NCBI GenBank assembly: GCA_021784265.1
Contig: JAJXTA010000090.1
Location: 1 to 8,467, forward strand
Direction of reading: 5' to 3'
Origin: a bacterium
GTDB lineage: Bacteria; Verrucomicrobiota; Verrucomicrobiia; Limisphaerales; J093
DNA length: 8,467 nt
A model generated the notes under the pieces. That model did no database searches, had not been told where the DNA came from, and saw only the letters and a list, made by a program, of their open reading frames with translations. Position numbers and translations under genes: made by a program. Shown piece after piece: positions 1 to 6,424 of the stretch. The number at the start of each line of letters is the position of its first letter. The stretch's first letter is position 1.

Positions 1-1
1 T

Positions 2-577
2 TTCTACACCACCGTCGATGTGGCTCGGGTGAGCCAGTTTTTGGCGCGCGCGACGGCAAGCATCCTGCTGCGCATCAGCGGGGCGATGGTCGTGCTGGCC
101 GCCGCGGACTACGGCTACCAGTACTGGCGGACGCACCGGGACTTGATGATGACCAAACAGGAAGTGCGCGACGAGGCCAAGAGCTCGGAGGCCAACCCCG
201 AGATCAAGGCCCGCCGGCGCCGGATGCGCCAGCGGCGCGGCTTTGCCAAGAGCCTGGTCGAAGTGCCGACCGCTGACTTCGTGGTGACCAATCCAACCCA
301 TCTGGCGGTGGCGTTGCGCTACGACCGGCGGACGATGAAGGCCCCGCGGGTCGTCGCCAAGGGCTCTCGCCTCCACGCCCTGCGCATTCGCGAGCTCGCC
401 CAGCAGTACCAGGTGCCGGTGATCGAGAACAAGCCGCTGGCCCGGCACCTCTTCAAGTACTGCCGGGTGGGGGCCGAGGTCCCCAGCCAGTTCTACGTGG
501 CGGTGGCCGAGATCCTGGCCTGGGCCTACCGGGTCAACCGCTACCGCTACTACACCGAACAGAACCAACCCGCCTAG
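2..577 (+). CDS. flhB: Flagellar export apparatus protein FlhB, C-terminal part (5' truncated)
   Basis: FlhB is an inner-membrane component of the flagellar type III export gate and the substrate-specificity switch from rod/hook to filament export. The open frame runs in from the left edge; a GTG at position 20 is internal, so about half of a normal ~350-380 residue FlhB is visible. The visible part has the end of the membrane domain (hydrophobic stretch ending in a DYGYQYW-type segment), then the family hallmark MTKQEVRDE, a very basic linker rich in Arg, and the cytoplasmic domain. The NPTH autocleavage motif is intact at nucleotides 290-301, followed by the usual AVALRYD, VVAKG and a late ENKPLAR segment. 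Key residues for self-cleavage between Asn and Pro are therefore present. The TAG stop lies 3 bp before flhA, which supports co-transcription and translational coupling. Identification is secure. Confidence 0.97.
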   Translation, partial: FYTTVDVARVSQFLARATASILLRISGAMVVLAAADYGYQYWRTHRDLMMTKQEVRDEAKSSEANPEIKARRRRMRQRRGFAKSLVEVPTADFVVTNPTHLAVALRYDRRTMKAPRVVAKGSRLHALRIRELAQQYQVPVIENKPLARHLFKYCRVGAEVPSQFYVAVAEILAWAYRVNRYRYYTEQNQPA

Positions 578-580
578 GCC

Positions 581-2683
581 ATGCCCACGCCTCAGTCCAG
601 CTTGCGGCAGCTCTATAAGCACGGCGACCTGTTGCTCACCGGCGGGTTGTTCGGGACGATCCTCCTGCTGATCTTGCCCGTCTCGCCCCTGTTGCTGGAC
701 GGCTTGCTGGCCCTGAGCATCACCCTGGCCTTGCTCATCCTGCTGGTCATCCTCTACGTGCGGGAGCCGGCCGAGTTCAGCGGTTTTCCGACCCTCCTGC
801 TGTTCGTCACGCTCTTCCGCCTCGCCCTCAACATCGCCTCCACCCGCCTGATCTTGTTGGACGGCTATGCCGGCCACATCATCGACGCCTTCGGCAATTT
901 CGTTGTGCGCGGCAACTACGTGGTGGGCGTGGTGGTGTTCTTCATCCTGGTCATCATTAACTTCGTGGTGATCACCAAAGGCGCCGGGCGCATCGCCGAA
1001 GTGGCCGCGCGCTTCACCCTGGACGCGATGCCCGGCAAACAGATGGCCATCGACGCCGAGCTGAACGCCGGCCTGATCAACGAAGCCGAGGCCCGAGCCC
1101 GCCGCCGGGGGGTCGAGCAGGAGGCGGACTTCTATGGGGCCATGGACGGCGCTAGCAAGTTCGTCCGCGGGGACGCCATCGCCTCGATCCTGATCACCCT
1201 CATCAACGTGGTCGGCGGCTTCGCCGTCGGGATCATGCAAAAGGGGATGACGGTGCCGGAGGCCCTGCAACGCTTCACCATCCTCTCCATCGGCGATGGC
1301 TTGGTCTCGCAGGTGCCCGCCCTGATCATCTCCACGGCCGCGGGCATCCTGGTCACCCGCGCCGCCTCAAAGGCCGATTTGGGGCAGGAGTTGGGCAACC
1401 AGTTGCTGTTCTACCCGCGGGCGATGCAGGTCCTGACCGCGATGCTGACGGTGTTGGCGCTGGTCCCCGGGTTGCCGATGCTCCCGTTTCTGGTGCTGGC
1501 CGGCGTGACCGGCGCCACCGCCGCCGCGCTCAAGAAGCACAATCCCGCGCGGGCCGCGGCCGCCGGCGAGTCCGCCACCACCCTCAGCGGCGCCCCCGTC
1601 GGCGCGGGAGGGAAGCCCGCCGCCGGCGCGACTGCCGGCGAGAAACTGGAAACGCTGTTAACCGTCGATGCCCTGCAGATCGAGTTGGGCTACGCCTTGG
1701 TCGGTCTGGCCGACCTGCGCCGCGGCGGAGATTTGGTCGAGCGCGTTACCGGGGTGCGCCGCACCTTCGCCCAGGAGATGGGCTTGATCTTGCCCCCGGT
1801 GCGGCTGCGCGACAACTTGCAGATGGGGGCCAACGACTACCGGTTCCTGGTGCACAACCAGGTGGTGGCCAAAGGGGAACTAATGCCCGGCTATTGGCTG
1901 GCCATGAACGCCGCCAATAGCAAGGCCACCTTGAAAGGTGTCCCCACCGTTGAGCCGGTGTTCCAACTCCCCGCCACCTGGATCACCGAGGTGGAGCGCA
2001 AGACCGCCGAGGTCAACGGCTTCACCGTGGTGGATGCGGCCTCGGTCTTGGTCACCCACCTCTCCGAGACCATTAAACGTCATTGCCACGAGCTGCTCAG
2101 CCGGCAGGCCGTCCAGGCCCTGTTAGACCATCTCAAGCAGACCCACCCGACGGTGGTCAACGAGCTCATCCCGGCCCAACTCACCGTGGGCCAAGTCCAA
2201 CGGGTGTTGCAGAACCTCCTGGCCGAGGGGATCTCGATCCGCAACCTCGCGGGCATCCTCGAAAAGGTCAGCGACCACGCGGCGGTGACCAAGAATCCGG
2301 ACGACCTTTCCGAGCATGCCCGACGGGCCTTGGCGGTGCAGATCACCAAGCCGCTCCAGAGCGAGACCGGCCAATTGCGCGCCATCACCTTGGACCCGCG
2401 GTTGGAACAGCAGATCGCTCAGGGGATGCGCCAGGCGTCGGCGGAAACCGCCTTGGCGATCGAACCCAAACTGACGCGGCATCTGGTGGACGCCCTTTCC
2501 CGCGCGGTGCAGCAGATGTTGGCGGCGGGCCAACCCCCGGTGATCCTCTGCGCCCCGGCCATCCGCCTGGCCTTCCGCCGCTTCTTCGAGGCCACGTTCG
2601 CCGACCTGAACGTGCTGGCGTATAGCGAGATCCCACCCCGGGTCGAGGTCCTGAACGCCGCCACCATCGGCGCGCCTGAATGA
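581..2683 (+). CDS. flhA: Flagellar export gate protein FlhA
   Basis: FlhA is the large FHIPEP-family membrane protein that forms the export-gate ring, conducts protons and docks chaperone-substrate complexes through its cytoplasmic domain. The product is 700 residues, the usual family length. Residues about 15-320 contain the hydrophobic helices. The FHIPEP signature region begins near residue 79 (FRLALNIASTRLIL), followed by the highly conserved cytoplasmic loop with DAMPGKQMAIDAELNAG at 148-164. An Ala/Gly-rich linker at about 323-354 leads to the cytoplasmic domain, about 355-700. The ATG at 581 follows the flhB stop after 3 bp and gives a normal FlhA N-terminus. The 3' end overlaps flhF by 4 bp (ATGA), a typical coupling arrangement. 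No truncation or key missing residue was noticed. Confidence 0.98.
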   Translation: MPTPQSSLRQLYKHGDLLLTGGLFGTILLLILPVSPLLLDGLLALSITLALLILLVILYVREPAEFSGFPTLLLFVTLFRLALNIASTRLILLDGYAGHIIDAFGNFVVRGNYVVGVVVFFILVIINFVVITKGAGRIAEVAARFTLDAMPGKQMAIDAELNAGLINEAEARARRRGVEQEADFYGAMDGASKFVRGDAIASILITLINVVGGFAVGIMQKGMTVPEALQRFTILSIGDGLVSQVPALIISTAAGILVTRAASKADLGQELGNQLLFYPRAMQVLTAMLTVLALVPGLPMLPFLVLAGVTGATAAALKKHNPARAAAAGESATTLSGAPVGAGGKPAAGATAGEKLETLLTVDALQIELGYALVGLADLRRGGDLVERVTGVRRTFAQEMGLILPPVRLRDNLQMGANDYRFLVHNQVVAKGELMPGYWLAMNAANSKATLKGVPTVEPVFQLPATWITEVERKTAEVNGFTVVDAASVLVTHLSETIKRHCHELLSRQAVQALLDHLKQTHPTVVNELIPAQLTVGQVQRVLQNLLAEGISIRNLAGILEKVSDHAAVTKNPDDLSEHARRALAVQITKPLQSETGQLRAITLDPRLEQQIAQGMRQASAETALAIEPKLTRHLVDALSRAVQQMLAAGQPPVILCAPAIRLAFRRFFEATFADLNVLAYSEIPPRVEVLNAATIGAPE

Positions 2684-3810
2684 AAGTGATACCCTTTATC
2701 GCCAACTCCGCGGCCGAGGCGGTGGAATTGGTTCGTGCCCAGCTCGGGCCCGAAGCCGTTGTGCTGAGCGTGCGCCCGATCCCCGCAAGCGGGCTGGCGC
2801 GGCTCTGGCAGGGGCCGCGGATCGAGGTGCTGGCGTACCGGCCAGACCCGCCTCCCGGCGAGGACGCGCCCCTGGCGGCGCTGCGGCTGGAACTGGCCGA
2901 GATCAAACGCCAACTGGTCACCCCCCCACCGCCTAGCCTGGTCCCACCCATCGCGCCGGCCAGTGAGGCCTTGGCGCCGCGCTATGACCCCGCCCCGCCG
3001 CCGCGCGCGGGCGGGTGGCAGAGCGGCGCCGTGCTCGAGGCGTTGGGCCTCCTGCCCCTCCACGCCCAACGGTTGGTCGAAGAGCTGCGGACCGAGCACG
3101 GCGCGGCGCCGCCCGCGACGCTGGGAGAAGAGTTGGCCTTGATCCGCGCCGCCCTGACCCGGCGGTGGCGCCCGGCGGCCACCGCGCCGGCCAGGGCGCA
3201 TGTGTTTGTCGGGCCGCCCGGGGTGGGCAAGACGACCTCTCTGTGCAAGTGGCTGGCCCAACTGACCCTGTTGGCCGAGCAACCCGCGCGCGTCTGGCGC
3301 TTGGATGGCGCCACTGCCAATACCGCCGAACTGCTGACGGTCTATGGCGAAATCCTTGGCGTCCCCGTCGAGCGCTTGCCGCAGCCGGGAACGGACCTGG
3401 CGGCCGACGCCACGCTCTTCATCGATCTGCCGGGCGTCGCCGCCCACGACGCGACCGCCCTAAGCGAGCTGCGCCAGCGGCTGGCGACCCTGCCGTCGGC
3501 GAGCGTGCACCTGGTCCTCAACGCCGCTTACGAAACCCCCACGCTGCTGGCCCAGGCGCGCGCGTTCAGCACCCTCCCGCTGGCCGACCTGATCCTCACC
3601 CATCTGGATGAAGAGACCCGCTGGGGCAAATTGTGGAACCTGGTGCTGGGCACAAATTGCCACCCGCGGTTTCTGAGTGCCGGGCAGAATATTCCGGGGG
3701 ACTTCGTGGCGGCGAGCGCCGAACTCCTCCTGGCCCACAGTTTCCCCGCTGCCAGCGGGCCGCCGGGCGGGTCCGCCGGACACGGCGCGAGCTGGCAAGT
3801 CTCCTGCTAA
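2680..3810 (+). CDS. flhF: Flagellar biosynthesis SRP-like GTPase FlhF, with altered G motifs
   Basis: FlhF is an SRP-family GTPase that normally dimerises with GTP and helps place or number flagella. The 376-residue product has the expected layout. Residues 1-55 are a typical FlhF start (MKVIPFIANS, then AVELVRAQLGPEAVVLS); 81-110 are a Pro-rich linker; about 115-165 are an N-type helical region; about 172-355 are the G domain. The P-loop GPPGVGKTT (178-186) is intact, and YGEILGVPVE (222-231) and the LSAGQNIP segment (332-339) match the family. Other motifs differ: the DTYR-type motif reads DGAT (209-212), the expected Gln-Leu after it is Leu-Leu, DTAGR reads DLPGV (249-253), and TKLD reads THLD (307-310). 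From these I infer reduced or altered GTP hydrolysis or specificity; the change might also be lineage-wide. The start overlaps the flhA stop. No flhG follows. Confidence 0.92.
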   Translation: MKVIPFIANSAAEAVELVRAQLGPEAVVLSVRPIPASGLARLWQGPRIEVLAYRPDPPPGEDAPLAALRLELAEIKRQLVTPPPPSLVPPIAPASEALAPRYDPAPPPRAGGWQSGAVLEALGLLPLHAQRLVEELRTEHGAAPPATLGEELALIRAALTRRWRPAATAPARAHVFVGPPGVGKTTSLCKWLAQLTLLAEQPARVWRLDGATANTAELLTVYGEILGVPVERLPQPGTDLAADATLFIDLPGVAAHDATALSELRQRLATLPSASVHLVLNAAYETPTLLAQARAFSTLPLADLILTHLDEETRWGKLWNLVLGTNCHPRFLSAGQNIPGDFVAASAELLLAHSFPAASGPPGGSAGHGASWQVSC

Positions 3811-3832
3811 GCAGGTGGGCGCGGTCTTGGCT

Positions 3833-4069
3833 ATGAAACTGATGATGTTAGTGGGCGGTTTGATCGGCTTTGTCATCGGTCTGGTGTTTGGCCTGCTTCA
3901 GGGCAGCCCCTGGCCGTCGGTGCTGTGGCGGGCGAGCGTGGCCGCGTGTGTGGCGGGCTGGTTGATGCGCTGGTGGGGCGGGGTCTGGGTTAACAGCATC
4001 ACCCAAGTGTACCGCGAGCGCCTGGAGCAGTCCCTCCAGGCGAAGAGCCCCAGCCCTGAAAAGAACTGA
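3833..4069 (+). CDS. Small two-helix membrane protein with glycine zipper, function unknown
   Basis: This 78-residue product is not recognised as a named family. It lies 22 bp after flhF and 5 bp before fliA, so it is probably translated from the flagellar transcript. Helix 1 (about residues 5-24) has glycines at 8, 12, 16, 20 and 24, an uninterrupted GxxxG ladder of the kind that packs membrane helices. A short polar/Pro turn (QGSPWPS) leads to helix 2 (about 29-53), which is rich in Trp and contains two arginines. The last 20-25 residues are charged and probably cytoplasmic. The ATG at 3833 was chosen for its hydrophobic N-terminus. In-frame GTG (3815) and TTG (3827) codons lie upstream, and an AGGTGG at 3813-3818 is 8 bp before the TTG, so a start a few residues earlier is possible. 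The position is where flhG often lies, but the protein has no ATPase motif. Confidence 0.75.
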   Translation: MKLMMLVGGLIGFVIGLVFGLLQGSPWPSVLWRASVAACVAGWLMRWWGGVWVNSITQVYRERLEQSLQAKSPSPEKN

Positions 4070-4074
4070 CCGCT

Positions 4075-4899
4075 ATGACCGCACAAACAACCTGTCCCAG
4101 CCAGCCCCCGGCCGCCCGCGACGGCCGCGCCGCTCCGCGCCGCCCGGCCTGGCGCCGGGGCTACGGCAAGATGGTCGCCGGCAGCTCCGCCGAAGAGGAG
4201 ATGGTCAAGGAGTACCTGCCCTTGGTGAAGACCGTGGTTGGCCGGCTGGCCATGACCCTGCCGCCGCACGTCGATCTCGACGATCTGCACAGCGCCGGTT
4301 TGGTGGGCTTGCTCAATGCCGTCCGTCAATTTGATCCGCGCAACGGCACCGCCTTCGAAACCTACGCCCGGGTCCGGATTCGCGGGGCCGTGTTCGATGA
4401 GCTGCGCCGCTTGGACTGGGTGCCCCGGTCGGTGCACGCGAAGGCCCGCAGGGTGCAGACCGCCATGCGTGAGCTGGAGCAGGCCAAGGGCCAAATCCCC
4501 GCCCCCGCCGAGGTCGCCGCCGCGCTGAACCTGTCCCTTCCCGACTACGAGCAATTACTGGCCGAGATTCAGCCCGCCTGTTTTGTCTGCCTGGATTCGG
4601 CCCAGAACGGCGACAACGAGCACGGGGCCAGCAATTACGAAGCCATTACCGACCAGTCCCAGGAGGATCCGGTCGAAGGGACCTCGAAGCGGGAATTGGC
4701 CCGCCTCATCGCCGAACGCCTGGAGCAATTGCCGGAGATGCAGCGCAAGGTGTTGGCCTTATACTATTTCGAGGACCTGCGCTTGCGCGAAATCGCGGAG
4801 GTCTTTGGCCTGACGGAATCGCGCATCTGTCAGATTCACGCGCAGGCCATTCTGGCGATCAAATCGTATCTGCAGAAATGTGACGCTGTGGTTTGCTAG
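4075..4899 (+). CDS. fliA: RNA polymerase sigma-28 factor FliA (FliA/WhiG family)
   Basis: FliA directs RNA polymerase to late flagellar promoters (filament, chemotaxis, motor genes). The 274-residue product has region 2 from about 43 to 112, with YLPLVKTVVGRLA, DLDDLHSAGLVGLLNAVRQFD and TYARVRIRGAVFDELRRLDWVPR, the strongest FliA/WhiG signatures. Region 3 lies at about 115-165. Region 4 lies at about 205-265, where the helix-turn-helix REIAEVFGLTESRICQIHAQ sits at 238-257. The region between 3 and 4 is somewhat long and acidic. The N-terminus has about 32 extra Arg/Pro-rich residues compared with typical FliA; an internal ATG at 4171 (residue 33) would give 242 residues, nearer the norm. I kept the ATG at 4075 because it is only 5 bp from the upstream stop, although no strong ribosome binding site is seen for either. 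FlgM, the usual anti-sigma factor, is not in this window. Confidence 0.95.
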   Translation: MTAQTTCPSQPPAARDGRAAPRRPAWRRGYGKMVAGSSAEEEMVKEYLPLVKTVVGRLAMTLPPHVDLDDLHSAGLVGLLNAVRQFDPRNGTAFETYARVRIRGAVFDELRRLDWVPRSVHAKARRVQTAMRELEQAKGQIPAPAEVAAALNLSLPDYEQLLAEIQPACFVCLDSAQNGDNEHGASNYEAITDQSQEDPVEGTSKRELARLIAERLEQLPEMQRKVLALYYFEDLRLREIAEVFGLTESRICQIHAQAILAIKSYLQKCDAVVC

Positions 4900-4922
4900 C
4901 CGCGCCGCTCCCGGTTGACCTC

Positions 4923-5786
4923 ATGATCATCCTCCTCGGCGCCATCATTGTCACCGTCTCGGTGCTCGGGGGGGTTGTTTTGGGTCACGGCAAACTCTTC
5001 GCCCTCCTCCAGTGGTCGGAGTTCATTGTGATCTGCGGTTGTATGGTCGGGGCCTTGGTGACGATGTCCCCGCGCAAGGTCCTGGTGGACCTGATCAAGC
5101 AGGCGCTGGCCTCGCTGCGTGGGGCGCCTTACAACAAAGAGGCCTACATGGACCTGCTCAAAGCCCTCTACGAGCTGTTCATGCTCGGCCGCCGCAACGG
5201 CATGATCGCCTTGGAGGAACATGTGATGGGCCCCCAAACCAGCAGCATCTTCACCAAGTACCCCTCCTTCATTAAGAACCACCATGCCGTCGAGTTCCTC
5301 TGCAACAGCCTGCGCCCGATCATCGACGGCAAGATCAAGCCCGACCAACTCAAGTTGATCCTCGAGATCGAACTGGAAAGCAAAGAGGCCGAGCACCACG
5401 CCCCGGTGACCGTGCTCAGCCGCACGGCCGATTCCTTGCCCGGCTTCGGGATCGTGGCCGCGGTGTTGGGCATCGTGATCACCATGGGCTCGATTGGCGG
5501 GCCGGTGGACATGATTGGCAAGCACGTCGCCGCCGCCCTGGTCGGCACGTTTCTGGGCATCCTCATCTCCTACGGCTACTTGAATCCGCTGGCCTTGAAT
5601 CTCGAGTTTCTTGGGCAGGCCGAGCTGGCGTACACCAAGTGTATCGCCGACTCCGTCGTCGGCTTTGCCCACGGCATGGCGCCCATCATGGCGGTCGAAG
5701 TCGCGCGCCGCGGGCTCAGCAGCGACGTCCGCCCCTCGGCCGACGAACTGGAACAGCTCCTCAAGGCGATGACCAAGGGCAAGTAG
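4923..5786 (+). CDS. motA: Flagellar motor stator protein MotA
   Basis: MotA is the multi-pass stator subunit that, with MotB, couples ion flow to rotation of the flagellar rotor. The 287-residue product has two N-terminal helices (about 1-20 and 33-50), a cytoplasmic loop with RRNGMIALEEH, and two C-terminal helices around SLPGFGIVAAVLGIVITMG and ALVGTFLGILISYG. Counting from the ATG at 4923, Arg90, Glu98, Pro173 and Pro222 fall on the numbers known for the functional residues of E. coli MotA. This supports that start over an in-frame TTG at 4893 that overlaps fliA. It follows fliA by 23 bp. The overall type resembles the proton-driven E. coli-like MotA, not the shorter PomA type; this is inferred from length and loop sequence. 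No motB follows, so the partner must be encoded elsewhere. Confidence 0.96.
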   Translation: MIILLGAIIVTVSVLGGVVLGHGKLFALLQWSEFIVICGCMVGALVTMSPRKVLVDLIKQALASLRGAPYNKEAYMDLLKALYELFMLGRRNGMIALEEHVMGPQTSSIFTKYPSFIKNHHAVEFLCNSLRPIIDGKIKPDQLKLILEIELESKEAEHHAPVTVLSRTADSLPGFGIVAAVLGIVITMGSIGGPVDMIGKHVAAALVGTFLGILISYGYLNPLALNLEFLGQAELAYTKCIADSVVGFAHGMAPIMAVEVARRGLSSDVRPSADELEQLLKAMTKGK

Positions 5787-5844
5787 GCGGCCGGCCGGGG
5801 TCGGGCCGCGCCCAACAAAAACGCGATTGGAGTCTTGCTTTTTC

Positions 5845-5874
5845 CCCACGGCCGGCTACGTTGCCGGGTGTGGG
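5845..5874. repeat. Inverted repeat / potential hairpin
   Basis: CCCAC (5845-5849) pairs with GTGGG (5870-5874), and the inner CCGGC (5852-5856) pairs with GCCGG (5863-5867). Between the two stems are one G-U pair and one G-G mismatch; the loop is 6 bases. No T-run follows on either strand, so an intrinsic terminator is unlikely. It may be a folded leader element or chance structure in GC-rich DNA. Confidence 0.4.
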
Positions 5875-5953
5875 AAGGATTGGGTGGTGATGAGGCTACG
5901 CGACGATCATGTGGGTTCCGCGGTTGTGCCCGTGCCAACACAAGACACGAGGG

Positions 5954-5965
5954 TCGCGGCCGCGA
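5954..5965. repeat. 12-bp perfect palindrome TCGCGGCCGCGA
   Basis: The sequence at these positions equals its own reverse complement. It lies 87 bp upstream of the glutaredoxin-like start codon, in a position suitable for a regulator site. No specific regulator is recognised, and short G+C palindromes are common in such DNA. Confidence 0.35.
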
Positions 5966-6037
5966 TGCCGCAACCCAGGGGCGGGGGCTCCTCGGTCACG
6001 CCACCCCGGAGGAGAGCAGGCTGTTCATTCGCAAGAG

Positions 6038-6043
6038 AGGAGG
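6038..6043 (+). promoter_or_regulatory. Strong ribosome binding site AGGAGG
   Basis: A consensus AGGAGG lies 8 bases before the ATG at 6052. It fixes the start of the glutaredoxin-like gene despite an open frame extending further upstream, and it is the best Shine-Dalgarno sequence in the window. Confidence 0.75.
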
Positions 6044-6051
6044 GTGGAGTC

Positions 6052-6399
6052 ATGGAGGTCAACAATGTACTGGTGACGGTGTACGAATTGCCGGGCTGTG
6101 CGATGTGTCAACGGGCGCGGGAGTTCTTAGCCGACCATCATGTTCGGTTTACCAGTGTCAACGTCCTGAAGCACCCCAGTGTGCTGCGGGGCGTGGTGCC
6201 CTGTTACTACTGCGCCTTCCCGATCCTGCGCGTCGGGCGGGAGACGGTCAGCGGCTTCGGGCGCGACCGGCTGCGGCGGGCGCTGGAGTTGGCGCGTGGG
6301 GCGCCGCTGGGCCCGCCCCTGCCACCGGCCCGCGGACGGCGCCCCGCCGAGAGCGCGGTGGGGTGTGCCGACCGGCATTGCCCCCTGGTGCTGGCGTGA
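6052..6399 (+). CDS. Glutaredoxin-like thiol protein with two CxxC motifs
   Basis: The 115-residue product has a thioredoxin-fold glutaredoxin pattern: a first strand (VLVTVYELPG), the redox motif CAMC at 16-19 followed by a helix (QRAREFLADHH), a second strand (RFTSVNVLKHP), then FPILRVGRETVSGFG at 56-70, where Pro57 fits the cis-proline and GF fits the conserved end of NrdH/Grx-type proteins. Unusually, a second CxxC, CYYC at 51-54, stands directly before the cis-proline strand. Two more cysteines lie at 105 and 110 in a Pro/Arg-rich tail that extends beyond the normal domain. Glutaredoxins reduce disulfides or mixed thiols; here extra cysteines could add metal or Fe-S binding, which is only inference. 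No signal peptide is seen, so it is probably cytoplasmic. The strong ribosome binding site decides the start. A glycosidase gene follows after 25 bp. Confidence 0.75.
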   Translation: MEVNNVLVTVYELPGCAMCQRAREFLADHHVRFTSVNVLKHPSVLRGVVPCYYCAFPILRVGRETVSGFGRDRLRRALELARGAPLGPPLPPARGRRPAESAVGCADRHCPLVLA

Positions 6400-6424
6400 G
6401 GGGCGTCGCGGGCAACGCGCGGAG

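Larger units (their letters stand above)
5787..6051. other. Intergenic region with dyad symmetries between the flagellar block and the next genes
   Basis: This 265-bp stretch contains no convincing coding frame; the frames that stay open across it resemble no known protein. Immediately after motA, GCGGCC at 5787-5792 can pair with GGCCGC at 5804-5809, but no T-run follows, so it is not a convincing intrinsic terminator. A second hairpin lies at 5845-5874 and a 12-bp palindrome at 5954-5965. I could not identify a clear sigma-70 or sigma-28 promoter, although one for the downstream genes would be expected here. Confidence 0.6.

Noticed and set aside
2083..2625. A 180-residue plus-strand frame inside flhA
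   Set aside because: It lies wholly within the FlhA cytoplasmic domain in another frame, and its Pro/Gly/Arg-rich product has no recognisable features.
2419..3447. A 342-residue open frame on the minus strand
   Set aside because: It is a shadow of the flhA 3' end and flhF, both supported by strong motifs; the translation is Gly/Arg/Gln-rich without domain features.
4893..4922. TTG start for MotA overlapping the fliA stop
   Set aside because: The ATG at 4923 gives the typical MotA N-terminus and places Arg90, Glu98, Pro173 and Pro222 at the E. coli numbers; the extra ten residues are unlike the family.
5787..5821. Intrinsic terminator after motA
   Set aside because: A 6-bp GC stem exists but is followed by an A-rich stretch, not a T-run, on the plus strand; in the minus direction the T-run comes before the stem.
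4896..5849. A 317-residue open frame on the minus strand
   Set aside because: It mirrors motA almost exactly; its His/Asp/Gly-rich composition is what the complement of motA codons yields.
5827..6051. Upstream extension of the glutaredoxin-like frame, or a separate small gene
   Set aside because: The frame is open, but the domain begins just after the ATG at 6052, which has a consensus AGGAGG 8 bases upstream; the upstream translation has no recognisable features.
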